The notes: generated from the sequence alone by a model not told the origin. A stretch of DNA of 8,750 bases from Betaproteobacteria bacterium (GCA_005882155.1 VBCQ01000125.1:1-8750); one strand, 5' to 3'. Positions 1 to 7,057 are shown, counted from the first letter of the stretch. A program made the numbers and translations.

Positions 1-664
1 CACCGCCGTACTCGATGCGAATCAGACCACGATCTTGCAATGCGTTGAGCGCTTCGTTGACGCGCTGGCGCGAAAGACCCACGACGTAGCCGAGCTCTTG
101 CTGCGTGATGCGCAACAGCTCGCCGACGCCCGGGTACAGCACCGGATGGAACATCGCCGCGAGGCCGCGCGCGACGCGCGAGTCGGTGTCGTTGAGTCGA
201 TCGATCTCGCGCGCCGCGATGAACTGCCCGAGCCGCTCGTTAATCTGCCCGAGCACGAAGCGATTGAATGCGATGCTGGTCTCGAGCAACTCGTGAAAAG
301 TCTCGAGCGGCAGGCCCGCCACGGTGCTGCGACGCAGCGCCTGGATGTTGTAGCGATAGGGCTCGCGCTTGAGCAGCGTGCCCTCGCCGAACCAGGCGCC
401 GGGCGGCACGCCGGTGAAGGTCATCGGCGGGCCGTGCGAATCGTCGTTGCTCATCTTCAGCAAGCCGTCGATGACGCCGAACCAGTAAGTCGGCGCGCGA
501 CCGATGCGGCAAAGCAGATCGCCCGGCTGCGCAGTGGCTGCGGTCAGCCTCGCGCGCGCCTTGTCCTGCTCTTTCGCAGTCAAGCGCGCGAGCCACGGGA
601 TGCCGGCGATCTCGGCGTCGGTCAAGGGCCTCGCGCGCTGTTGAAGAGGGACGGCCTTGTTCAT
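1..664 (-). CDS. Crp/Fnr-family transcriptional regulator (3' end beyond window)
   Basis: This is a one-component DNA-binding regulator, read on the minus strand from ATG at 664 with 221 codons in the window and no stop before base 1. Residues about 20-130 look like a cyclic-nucleotide-binding-type beta-barrel (PGDLLCRIG at 47-55, GAWFGEGTLL at 89-98). About 130-165 would be the dimer helix. About 185-215 is a Crp-type helix-turn-helix (ITQQELGYVVGLSRQRVNEA). Family members run about 230-245 residues, so only the tail is missing. Only one cysteine (C52) is seen, so an Fnr-type Fe-S cluster is unlikely; the effector is unknown. The start is the only ATG/GTG/TTG between the upstream in-frame stop and the domain, but no clear Shine-Dalgarno precedes it. 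It is divergent from the ligase-transporter genes and is probably their regulator (inference). Confidence 0.9.
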   Translation of the reverse strand, partial: MNKAVPLQQRARPLTDAEIAGIPWLARLTAKEQDKARARLTAATAQPGDLLCRIGRAPTYWFGVIDGLLKMSNDDSHGPPMTFTGVPPGAWFGEGTLLKREPYRYNIQALRRSTVAGLPLETFHELLETSIAFNRFVLGQINERLGQFIAAREIDRLNDTDSRVARGLAAMFHPVLYPGVGELLRITQQELGYVVGLSRQRVNEALNALQDRGLIRIEYGG

Positions 665-693
665 GACGTGGCTGACGACTGCGGGAAAGTCCG

Positions 694-710
694 CTAGGTA
701 GAGTCCCTAG
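694..710. repeat. Short inverted repeat CTAGG-N7-CCTAG in the divergent gap
   Basis: CTAGG (694-698) and CCTAG (706-710) are exact reverse complements seven bases apart, between the main palindrome and the regulator start. CTAG is usually rare in such genomes, so two copies 12 bp apart stand out. It could be a second protein site or overlap the regulator's promoter. The arms are short and chance is possible. Confidence 0.3.
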
Positions 711-712
711 GA

Positions 713-730
713 TTGTCGTCGTAACGACAA
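713..730. promoter_or_regulatory. Candidate Crp/Fnr-type operator, perfect 7-bp inverted repeat
   Basis: TTGTCGT (713-719) and ACGACAA (724-730) are exact reverse complements separated by four bases (CGTA). The TTG...CAA ends and four-base spacer match the architecture of Fnr-type sites (TTGAT-N4-ATCAA), though the inner bases differ. It lies in the divergent gap, 48 bp from the regulator's start codon and 84 bp from ATG 815 of the ligase. One site could therefore serve both directions. Binding by the adjacent regulator is an inference; no convincing -35/-10 pair could be fixed on either strand. Confidence 0.6.
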
Positions 731-805
731 CATGGCGTCAAACTCATCTCTACGATTCGACCCCAATGACACAGCCCGCACGCTGCACCGGCGCGCGATT
801 TTGCT

Positions 806-811
806 GAGGAG
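806..811 (+). promoter_or_regulatory. Shine-Dalgarno GAGGAG serving ATG 815 / GTG 818, not TTG 842
   Basis: GAGGAG lies 3 nt from ATG 815 and 6 nt from GTG 818, but 30 nt from the open TTG start at 842. The frame from 815 reads ATG GTG TAG and then continues openly into the ligase. The ribosome-binding site therefore points to a start that is cut off at once by an in-frame amber codon (821-823). TTG 842 has no purine-rich sequence of its own in front of it. Confidence 0.6.
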
Positions 812-841
812 ACGATGGTGTAGACGACCTTTCCCCGCCTC

Positions 842-2764
842 TTGCTCGAACACGCCGCCAAGCGAGCGAACGCGCCGGCGCTGCGCGAGAAGGAGTACGG
901 CATTTGGCAGACGCTGACCTGGTCGCAATTGGCGCACCTGGTGCGCGAGCTCGCTGCCGGTCTGGCGCAGGCCGGGCTGCAGCGCGGGCAGCACATCGTG
1001 ATCGTCGGCGCCAACCGGCCGCGCCTGTCGGCGTCGATGCTCGCGGCGCAGTCGCTCGGCGCCATTCCGGTGCCGCTGTATCAGGACGCTGCCGCCGCCG
1101 AATACGCATTTCCGATGAACAACGCCGAGGTCGCGTTCGCGATCGTCGAAGACCAGGAGCAAGTCGACAAGATGCTCGAGCTGCGCGAGACGTGCCCGCA
1201 ACTGAAGCGCGTCTGGTTCGACGACCCGCGCGGCCTGCGCAATTACAGCGAGCCCGGCCTCGCGTCGCTCGACGCGCTGATCGAATCGGGCCGTGGCCAC
1301 GTGAGCGAGCAACAAGGCTGGTTCGACGAGCAGGTCAAGCGCACCCAGCCCGACGACGTCGCCGCGATGTTCTTCACCTCGGGCACGACAGGCAATCCGA
1401 AAGGCGTCGTGCACACGCACTTCACCTTGACCGATCGGGCGCGCGCCGGCGCGATCTTCGACAACCTGAGCAGCGCCGAGGAGGTTCTCGCCTATCTGCC
1501 GCCGGCCTGGATCGGACAGAACATTTTTTCCTACGCGCAATGGCTCGTTTGCGGCTACGTCGTGAACTGCCCCGAGTCGGCAGGCACGGTGATGATCGAC
1601 CTGAAAGAGATCGGGCCGACCTACTACTTCGCGCCGCCCAGCGTCTTCGAAGGATTGCTCACCAGCGTGATGATCCGCATGGAAGACGCCGGCGCGCTGA
1701 AGCGCTGGCTGTTCCATCGCTTCATGGCGATCGCGCGCCGCACCGGGCCGACGCTGATGGACGGCGGCGCGGTCAGCTTCGGCGACCGCGCGCTCTATGC
1801 GCTCGGCAACCTGTGCATCTACGGCCCGCTGCGCAACACGCTCGGGCTGTCGCGCGTTCGCGTCGCCTACACGGCGGGCGAAGCGATCGGCCCCGACCTG
1901 TTCAGCTTCTACCGCGCGATCGGCATCAACCTGAAGCAGCTCTACGGCTCGACCGAGACCGCGGTGTTCGTCTGCATGCAGCCCGACAACCAGGCCAAGG
2001 CTGACACCGTCGGCGTACCGTGCGAAGGCGTCGAGCTGAAGGTGACGACGAGCGGCGAGATCCTGATCAAGTCGCCCGGCTTGCTCAAGGGCTACTACAA
2101 GAACGCGGTCGCGACCGACGAAGTGCTGTCGCCCGAGGGCTGGTACCGCACCGGCGACGCCGGCTTCGTCGACGCGAGCGGCCATCTGAAGATCATCGAC
2201 CGCGTGAAGGACGTCGGGCGTCTGCAAGGCGGCGCCCACGACGGCGCGATGTTCGCGCCCAAGTATGTCGAGAACAAGCTGAAGTTCTTCCCCTACATCA
2301 AAGAGGCGGTGGCCTTCGGCGACAAGCGCGATCGCGTCTGCGCGTTCATCAACATCGACTTCAACGCGGTGGGCAACTGGGCCGAGCGCAAGAACCTGCC
2401 CTACGCCGGCTACACCGACCTCGCGCAAAAGCCCGAGGTCTACGCGCTGATCCGCGATTGCGTCGAGAAGGCCAACGCCGACCTCGCTGCCGACGACAAG
2501 CTGTGCGGCAGCCAGGTGAGCCGCTTCCTCGTGCTGCACAAGGAACTCGATGCCGACGACGGCGAGCTGACCCGCTCGAGCAAAGTGCGCCGCGGCTTCA
2601 TCGGCGAGAAGTACGGCGTGCTCGTCGATGCGCTGTACGCCGGCTTGGCCTCGCAATACATCGAGACGCAGGTGAAGTTCGAAGATGGCCGCACCGGCAT
2701 GGTCGCTGCCGACTTGCAGATCAGCGACGCGAAAACCTTCTCCGCAGTTCGCAGGGCGGCATAA
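842..2764 (+). CDS. AMP-forming long-chain-type acyl-CoA ligase (start disrupted by TAG)
   Basis: This member of the ANL (acyl-adenylate-forming) superfamily joins a carboxylic acid to CoA using ATP. Counted from TTG 842 (640 residues): P-loop FFTSGTTGNPKG at 177-188, YGSTET at 368-373, YRTGD at 435-439, hinge IDRVKDVGR at 452-460, and a C-terminal SSKVRR at 579-584 whose lysine (581) is likely the adenylation lysine. Length and motifs fit intact FadD15-like ligases. The frame upstream of TTG 842 encodes TTFPRL, which looks like the genuine N-terminus of such enzymes, yet it follows ATG GTG TAG at 815-823. The original start was probably ATG 815 or GTG 818, with codon 3 now amber. Expression may depend on a weak internal start, suppression or reinitiation, or the base may be an error. 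It is followed after 3 nt by the LivG-type gene. The acyl substrate is unknown. Confidence 0.88.
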   Translation: MLEHAAKRANAPALREKEYGIWQTLTWSQLAHLVRELAAGLAQAGLQRGQHIVIVGANRPRLSASMLAAQSLGAIPVPLYQDAAAAEYAFPMNNAEVAFAIVEDQEQVDKMLELRETCPQLKRVWFDDPRGLRNYSEPGLASLDALIESGRGHVSEQQGWFDEQVKRTQPDDVAAMFFTSGTTGNPKGVVHTHFTLTDRARAGAIFDNLSSAEEVLAYLPPAWIGQNIFSYAQWLVCGYVVNCPESAGTVMIDLKEIGPTYYFAPPSVFEGLLTSVMIRMEDAGALKRWLFHRFMAIARRTGPTLMDGGAVSFGDRALYALGNLCIYGPLRNTLGLSRVRVAYTAGEAIGPDLFSFYRAIGINLKQLYGSTETAVFVCMQPDNQAKADTVGVPCEGVELKVTTSGEILIKSPGLLKGYYKNAVATDEVLSPEGWYRTGDAGFVDASGHLKIIDRVKDVGRLQGGAHDGAMFAPKYVENKLKFFPYIKEAVAFGDKRDRVCAFINIDFNAVGNWAERKNLPYAGYTDLAQKPEVYALIRDCVEKANADLAADDKLCGSQVSRFLVLHKELDADDGELTRSSKVRRGFIGEKYGVLVDALYAGLASQYIETQVKFEDGRTGMVAADLQISDAKTFSAVRRAA

Positions 2765-2767
2765 GAC

Positions 2768-3553
2768 ATGAGCACCAGACAAATCGGCGACGTGATGCTC
2801 GACGTGGCCAACATTTCGCTCGCCTTTGGCGGCGTGAAGGCGCTCACAGACATCAGCTTCAATGTGCGCGAGCACGAGATCCGCGCCATCATCGGGCCGA
2901 ACGGCGCCGGCAAGAGCTCGATGCTCAACTGCATCAACGGCGTCTATCAGCCGCAGCAAGGCGCGATCACTTTTCGCGGCCAGACCTTCACCCACATGAA
3001 CTCGCGCCAGGTGGCCGAGATGGGCTTCGCGCGCACCTTCCAGAACCTCGCGCTGTTCAAGGGCATGAGCGTGCTCGACAACATCATGACGGGGCGCAAC
3101 CTGCGGATGAAGAGCAACCTCTTCCTGCAGGCGATCCGCTTCGGCCCGGCCGAGCGCGAGGAGATCAAGAACCGCGAGGCCGTCGAGCGCATCATCGACT
3201 TCCTCGAGATCCAGCCCTACCGCAAGACCCCCGTCGGCCGCATGCCCTACGGATTGCAAAAGCGCGTCGACCTCGGCCGTGCGCTCGCGATGGAGCCGAA
3301 GGTGCTGCTGCTCGACGAGCCGATGGCCGGCATGAACGTCGAAGAGAAGCAGGACATGTGCCGCTTCATCCTCGACGTCAACGACGAGTTCGGAACGACC
3401 ATCGTGCTGATCGAGCACGACATGGGTGTCGTGATGGACATCTCCGACCGCGTCGTCGTGCTCGACTACGGCAAGAAAATCGGCGACGGAACACCCGCTG
3501 AAGTACGCAACAACGAAGACGTGATCCGGGCCTACCTCGGCACGACGCACTGA
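2768..3553 (+). CDS. livG: Branched-chain amino acid-type ABC transporter ATPase LivG
   Basis: This cytoplasmic ATPase subunit powers a HAAT-family importer, normally as a heterodimer with LivF. In the 261-residue product: Walker A GPNGAGKSS at 43-51, Q-loop glutamine in RTFQN at 89-93, a degenerate signature MPYGLQKRVDLGRAL at 159-173 (YGLQK in place of LSGGQ, common in LivG), Walker B KVLLLDEPMAG at 178-188, and the switch histidine in IEHDM (H217). The C-terminal GDGTPAEV...IRAYLG block is typical of LivG. The full length is present with no lesion. ATG 2768 is 3 nt after the ligase stop with only a weak GGGCGG-like purine stretch upstream, so translation is probably coupled. The symbol denotes the family; the cargo need not be an amino acid. 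Confidence 0.95.
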   Translation: MSTRQIGDVMLDVANISLAFGGVKALTDISFNVREHEIRAIIGPNGAGKSSMLNCINGVYQPQQGAITFRGQTFTHMNSRQVAEMGFARTFQNLALFKGMSVLDNIMTGRNLRMKSNLFLQAIRFGPAEREEIKNREAVERIIDFLEIQPYRKTPVGRMPYGLQKRVDLGRALAMEPKVLLLDEPMAGMNVEEKQDMCRFILDVNDEFGTTIVLIEHDMGVVMDISDRVVVLDYGKKIGDGTPAEVRNNEDVIRAYLGTTH

Positions 3554-3563
3554 GGGTCTGGCG

Positions 3564-4415
3564 ATGGGCTTCTTCCTCGAGACACTGTTTGGCGGCCTGA
3601 TGGCAGGCATGCTGTATTCGCTGATCGAGCTCGGCTTCGTGCTGATCTACAAGGCATCGGGCGTGTTCAATTTCGCGCAAGGCGCGATGGTGCTGTTCTC
3701 GGCGCTCGCGATGGCGCGCTTCGCCGACTGGATTCCGCTGTGGACGGGGCTGCAGGGCAAGCTGCTCGTGAACCTGCTCGCGTTCGTGCTCGCGATGGGC
3801 GTGATGATCATCGTCGCCTGGCTGATCGAGAAGCTCGCGCTCGGCCGTCTCGTCAATCAAGAAGGCATCACGCTGCTGATGGCCACGCTCGGCATCGCCT
3901 ATGTGCTCGACGGCGAGACCTTCCAAGGCGGCGTACTGGTGAGCCAGGAAGACCTCGTCGCGGCGCTGATCGCCGCCGGCCTCGTCATCGCGTTGACGCT
4001 GTTCTTCCAGAAGACCTCGACCGGACGCGCCTTACGCGCAGTCGCTGACGACCATCAGGCTGCGCAGTCGATCGGCATTCCGCTGTCACGCATCTGGGTC
4101 ATCGTGTGGTCGGTGGCGGGCTTCGCCGCACTCGTGGCCGGCGTCATCTGGGGCTCCAAGCTCGGCGTGCAGTTCTCGCTGTCGCTGGTGGCGCTGAAGG
4201 CGCTGCCGGTGGTGATCCTCGGTGGCCTCACGTCGGTGCCCGGCGCGATCATCGGCGGCCTCTTGATCGGCGTCGGCGAGAAGCTGTCTGAGATCTATCT
4301 CGGCCCATACATGGGCGGCGGCATCGAGATCTGGTTCGCCTATGTGATGGCACTCGCATTCCTGCTGGTGCGCCCGCAAGGCCTGTTCGGCGAACGAATC
4401 ATCGACCGCGTCTGA
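3564..4415 (+). CDS. livH: Branched-chain amino acid-type ABC permease LivH (apparent internal deletion)
   Basis: This inner-membrane permease of a HAAT importer has 283 residues and several hydrophobic segments. Visible marks are YSLIELGFVLIYKASGVFNFAQG at the N-terminus (split at about residues 18-40), the cytoplasmic coupling loop GRALRAVADDHQAAQSIGI at 154-172, LKALPVVILGGLTSVPGA at 211-228 and a final RPQGLFGE. SD-like TGAGGG (3551-3556), overlapping the LivG stop, sits 7 nt before ATG 3564. From memory, close relatives are about 305-310 residues. After LMATLGIAY (105-113) they carry a further stretch of about 25 residues (FLEG...LWGS-type) before the segment that matches GETFQGGVLV here. 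That stretch is absent with the frame kept, near bases 3898-3915. Whether the protein still folds is unknown; assembly error is possible. Confidence 0.9.
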   Translation: MGFFLETLFGGLMAGMLYSLIELGFVLIYKASGVFNFAQGAMVLFSALAMARFADWIPLWTGLQGKLLVNLLAFVLAMGVMIIVAWLIEKLALGRLVNQEGITLLMATLGIAYVLDGETFQGGVLVSQEDLVAALIAAGLVIALTLFFQKTSTGRALRAVADDHQAAQSIGIPLSRIWVIVWSVAGFAALVAGVIWGSKLGVQFSLSLVALKALPVVILGGLTSVPGAIIGGLLIGVGEKLSEIYLGPYMGGGIEIWFAYVMALAFLLVRPQGLFGERIIDRV

Positions 4416-4426
4416 AGTCATGACGA

Positions 4427-4492
4427 CCCCCACGTCACTTCGCTCCTGCCCCCCGAGGGGGCGCTCAGCCGCCTTGGGGCGGCCCGGCGGCG
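4427..4492. repeat. GC-rich double-hairpin intergenic repeat (dispersed REP-like element)
   Basis: The LivH-LivM gap holds two consecutive stem-loops: GCCCCC (4448-4453) pairs with GGGGGC (4457-4462), and GCCGCC (4468-4473) pairs with GGCGGC (4478-4483). They are flanked by CCCCCACG on the left and CCCGGCGGCG on the right. From memory, near-identical blocks built around CTTCGCTC...CCCCGAGGGGG...GCCTTGGGGCGGC are scattered between genes in many Burkholderiales genomes. It ends just before the LivM ribosome-binding site. There is no T-run, so it is not a standard terminator; it may stabilise mRNA ends or cause partial polarity. Confidence 0.65.
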
Positions 4493-4507
4493 TCTGAGGA
4501 AAGCCAC

Positions 4508-5572
4508 ATGCTCTATCGTGAAAACGGTCAGTTCAAGACCACCTACCGCGCCGATCAGCAGATCTTTCCGATCGTTCAGGATCGCTATGTCATCGGCGCG
4601 CTGCTCGCCTTCGCGTTCGCCGTCGTGCCGTGGATCGCGCCCGAATACCTGTTCCGCGCGATCCTGATCCCGTTCGTGATCCTCTCGCTCGCCGCGATCG
4701 GATTGAACATCCTCGTCGGCTACTGCGGGCAGATCTCGCTCGGCACCGGCGCGTTCATGGCGGTGGGCGCCTACGCGGCCTACAACTTTCAGGCGCGCAT
4801 CGAAGGCCTGCCGTTGCTCGTCTCGCTGTTGCTCGGCGGCCTGTGCGCGACCGCGGTCGGCGTCGTGTTCGGCGTCCCGAGCCTGCGCATCAAGGGGCTG
4901 TACCTCGCGGTGGCGACTCTGGCCGCGCAGTTCTTTGTCGACTGGGCATTCCTGCGCATCCAGTGGTTCACCGATTACTCGGCGTCGGGATCGGTCAGCG
5001 TGTCGAACCTGCAGATCTTCGGTGTGCCGATCGAGACGCCGGCGCAGAAGTACCTGTTCTGCCTCGCCGTCGTGACTGTGTTCGCGCTGATGGCGAAGAA
5101 TCTGATTCGCAGCGCGATCGGGCGCGAGTGGATGGCGATGCGCGACATGGACGTCGCCGCCGCGGTGATCGGCATCCGCCCGGTCTACGCCAAGCTCACC
5201 GCGTTCGCGGTCAGCTCGTTCATCGTCGGTGTTGCCGGCGCGTTATGGGGCTTCGTTCACTTGGGTTCATGGGAGCCTGCGGCGTTCTCGATCGATCGCT
5301 CGTTCCAGCTCTTGTTCATGGTGATCATCGGAGGCCTCGGCTCGATCATGGGCAGCTTCTTCGGTGCCGCATTCATCGTGCTGCTGCCGCTCGCGCTCAA
5401 CCAGGTTCCGGGCTGGCTCGGCATTCCGATCGCGACCTCGACCGCGTCGCACCTCGAAGTGATCATCTTCGGCTCGCTGATCGTGTTCTTCCTCATCGTC
5501 GAGCCGCACGGGCTGGCTCGGCTGTGGTCCATCGCCAAGGAAAAGCTGCGGCTGTGGCCGTTCCCGCATTGA
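4508..5572 (+). CDS. livM: Branched-chain amino acid-type ABC permease LivM
   Basis: This is the second inner-membrane permease of the importer, the partner of LivH, with 354 residues. After a hydrophilic N-terminal stretch of about 25 residues come many hydrophobic segments. They include the LivM hallmark SLAAIGLNILVGYCGQISLG (60-79), GVPSLRIKGLYLAVATLAA at 122-140, coupling loop RSAIGREWMAMRDMDVAA at 201-218, and IIGGLGSIMGSFFGAAF at 273-289. The C-terminus, VEPHGLARLW to the terminal PFPH, matches complete relatives, and the length is normal. ATG 4508 is preceded by TGAGGAAAG (AGGA at 4497-4500, 7 nt spacing). It is separated from LivH by 92 bp occupied by the hairpin repeat and from the binding-protein gene by 58 bp with no clear promoter. 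Confidence 0.94.
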   Translation: MLYRENGQFKTTYRADQQIFPIVQDRYVIGALLAFAFAVVPWIAPEYLFRAILIPFVILSLAAIGLNILVGYCGQISLGTGAFMAVGAYAAYNFQARIEGLPLLVSLLLGGLCATAVGVVFGVPSLRIKGLYLAVATLAAQFFVDWAFLRIQWFTDYSASGSVSVSNLQIFGVPIETPAQKYLFCLAVVTVFALMAKNLIRSAIGREWMAMRDMDVAAAVIGIRPVYAKLTAFAVSSFIVGVAGALWGFVHLGSWEPAAFSIDRSFQLLFMVIIGGLGSIMGSFFGAAFIVLLPLALNQVPGWLGIPIATSTASHLEVIIFGSLIVFFLIVEPHGLARLWSIAKEKLRLWPFPH

Positions 5573-5620
5573 CCCGCACACCGTTTTTCACCCGGCACTC
5601 GATGTGCTCATTCCACCTCT

Positions 5621-5625
5621 GGAGG
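5621..5625 (+). promoter_or_regulatory. Shine-Dalgarno GGAGG that fixes the binding-protein start
   Basis: GGAGG lies 5 nt before ATG 5631. An in-frame GTG at 5604 would add nine residues ahead of a standard signal peptide and has no purine-rich site of its own, so ATG 5631 is the better start. This is the strongest ribosome-binding site in the run, which fits the high expression usual for binding proteins. Confidence 0.75.
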
Positions 5626-5630
5626 CAAAC

Positions 5631-6968
5631 ATGAAACTGAAGTCTCTCGCTCTGGGCGCAACGATTGCCGCTGCCGGCATCGCGAGCCTGGTCACGTCCC
5701 CTGCCTTCGCCCAGGCGAAGGAGCAGTTCGTTCCCGTGATGTCGTACCGAACCGGGCCCTACGCGCCGAACGGCGTGCCGATCGCCGATGGCTTCGTCGA
5801 TTACCTGAAGCTCGTGAATGCCAAGGGCGGCATCAACGGCGTCAAGATCATGTGGGAGGAATGCGAATTCGGCTATGCCACCGACCGCGCGATCGAGTGC
5901 TATGAGCGGCTCAAGGGCAAGGGGCCGACCGGTGCTGCGGCATTCGATCTGCTGTCGACCGGTGCCGTCTACGCGATCACCGCAAAGACGGCAACCGACA
6001 AGATTCCGCTGATCCACACCGGCTATGGCCGCGCCGATTCGGCCGACGGCGGCATCTTCAAATGGAACTTCCCGCTGCTGGGCACCTATTGGACTGCGGC
6101 TGACGCGCTGATTCAGCACATCGGCAAGAAGGAAGGCGGGCTCGATAAGCTCAAGGGCAAGAAGATCGCGCTCGTGTATCACGACAGCCCGTTCGGCAAG
6201 GAGCCGATCCAGATGCTGCAGGAGCGCGCAAAGATGCATGGCTTCGAGTTGCTGCTGCTGCCGGTCACCGCCCCGGGTGTCGAACAGAAATCCACCTGGC
6301 TGCAGGTTCGTCAACAGCGGCCCGACTACCTGCTGCTGTGGGGTTGGGGCGTGATGAATTCGACCGCGCTGAAAGAGGCGGTCGCGACCGGCTATCCGCG
6401 CGAGAAGATGTACGGCGTGTGGTGGTCGGGCTCCGAGCCCGATGTCAAGGGCGTCGAAGAAGGTGCGAAGGGCTACAACTCGCTCGTGCTCGACTACGGC
6501 CAGGGCCGCGCCAAGGTGCATGAAGACCTGCTGAAGCTGGTCTACGACAAGGGCCAAGGGACGGCAGCGTCGAAGGATGAAGTCGGCTCGGTGCTGCACA
6601 CCCGCGGCATGATGATCTCGATGCTGATCACCGAGGCGATCAAGCAGGCGCAGACCGTCTACGGCAAGAAGCCGCTGACGGGCGAGCAGGTGCGCTGGGG
6701 CTTCGAGAACCTCGCGCTCGACCAGAAGAAGCTCGATGCGATCGGCTTCACCGGCGTGATGAAGCCGGTCAGCACCTCGTGCGTTGACCACATGGGCTCG
6801 TCGTGGGCGCGTGTGCACACCTGGGACGGGGCGCACTGGAAGCTGAGCTCCGACTGGATCGAAGCCGATCAGCAGATCATCAAGCCGCTGGTCAAGGCGT
6901 CGGCCGACAAGTTCGCGGCGGCGAACAAGCTGACGCGCCGCACCGCGGAAGACTGCAGCCCGGGCTGA
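5631..6968 (+). CDS. Periplasmic substrate-binding protein, HAAT/Peripla_BP_6 family
   Basis: This periplasmic receptor delivers ligand to the LivHM permease. The 445-residue precursor starts with a Sec signal peptide: MKLK, a hydrophobic core at about 6-22, and AFA-Q for cleavage after residue 27. The mature part opens with a strand of the FVPVMSYRTGPYAPNG type (33-48) and continues with GFVDYLKLVNAKGGINGVKI, the usual periplasmic-binding lobe. VYHDSPFGKEPI (182-193) and PVTAPGVEQKSTWLQVRQ (211-228) mark the second lobe. Four cysteines remain after processing (78, 90, 384, 442) and could form two disulfides. At about 418 mature residues it is larger than classical LivJ/LivK (about 345) and fits the branch found in Burkholderiales next to CoA ligases, whose ligand is poorly defined. 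No lesion is seen. Confidence 0.93.
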   Translation: MKLKSLALGATIAAAGIASLVTSPAFAQAKEQFVPVMSYRTGPYAPNGVPIADGFVDYLKLVNAKGGINGVKIMWEECEFGYATDRAIECYERLKGKGPTGAAAFDLLSTGAVYAITAKTATDKIPLIHTGYGRADSADGGIFKWNFPLLGTYWTAADALIQHIGKKEGGLDKLKGKKIALVYHDSPFGKEPIQMLQERAKMHGFELLLLPVTAPGVEQKSTWLQVRQQRPDYLLLWGWGVMNSTALKEAVATGYPREKMYGVWWSGSEPDVKGVEEGAKGYNSLVLDYGQGRAKVHEDLLKLVYDKGQGTAASKDEVGSVLHTRGMMISMLITEAIKQAQTVYGKKPLTGEQVRWGFENLALDQKKLDAIGFTGVMKPVSTSCVDHMGSSWARVHTWDGAHWKLSSDWIEADQQIIKPLVKASADKFAAANKLTRRTAEDCSPG

Positions 6969-6990
6969 ACCGCATCACAGAGGCCGGGGC

Positions 6991-7009
6991 GGGCTCCGAA
7001 ACGGAGCCC
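6991..7009 (+). other. Perfect 8-bp stem-loop after the binding-protein gene
   Basis: GGGCTCCG (6991-6998) pairs with CGGAGCCC (7002-7009) around an AAA loop, beginning 22 nt after the stop codon. It is followed by TCGCTTC rather than a T-run, so it is not a clear Rho-independent terminator. Its place after a binding-protein gene suggests protection of the upstream mRNA or partial attenuation ahead of the LivF-type gene. Confidence 0.7.
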
Positions 7010-7042
7010 TCGCTTCAGCGCCGCGTGCGACGCTGAAGCGAG
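7009..7042 (+). other. Perfect 12-bp inverted repeat / hairpin before the LivF-type gene
   Basis: CTCGCTTCAGCG (7009-7020) and CGCTGAAGCGAG (7031-7042) are exact reverse complements with a 10-nt loop. It shares base 7009 with the preceding hairpin and ends 15 nt before ATG 7058, just ahead of the AGAGGGA ribosome-binding site (7045-7051). It could act as an RNA structure, such as a processing, stability or attenuation element. A 34-bp dyad could also bind protein. Confidence 0.7.
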
Positions 7043-7057
7043 TCAGAGGGACAAGGC

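Noticed and set aside
35..697. A 220-codon plus-strand frame opposite the Crp/Fnr gene.
   Set aside because: The minus-strand reading gives a coherent sensor domain and helix-turn-helix; the plus reading has no recognisable domain.
732..917. A plus-strand 61-codon frame starting in the divergent gap, possibly a leader peptide.
   Set aside because: It is arginine-rich with no ribosome-binding site, and it ends inside the ligase in another frame. The composition fits a chance GC-rich frame.
707..3610. A 967-codon open frame on the minus strand, antisense to the regulator gap, the ligase and LivG.
   Set aside because: Its composition (Ala/Arg/His/Val/Asp-rich, no domains) is that of a shadow frame opposite GC-rich genes. 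The plus strand carries clear enzyme motifs over the same bases.
5573..5630. A promoter for the binding-protein gene in the gap after LivM.
   Set aside because: Only a T5 stretch and a small GCAC...GTGC dyad are present; no credible -35/-10 pair was seen.
6991..7042. Reading the two hairpins as a Rho-independent terminator ending the operon.
   Set aside because: Neither stem is followed by a T-run, and the next gene in the same pathway begins 15 nt later.
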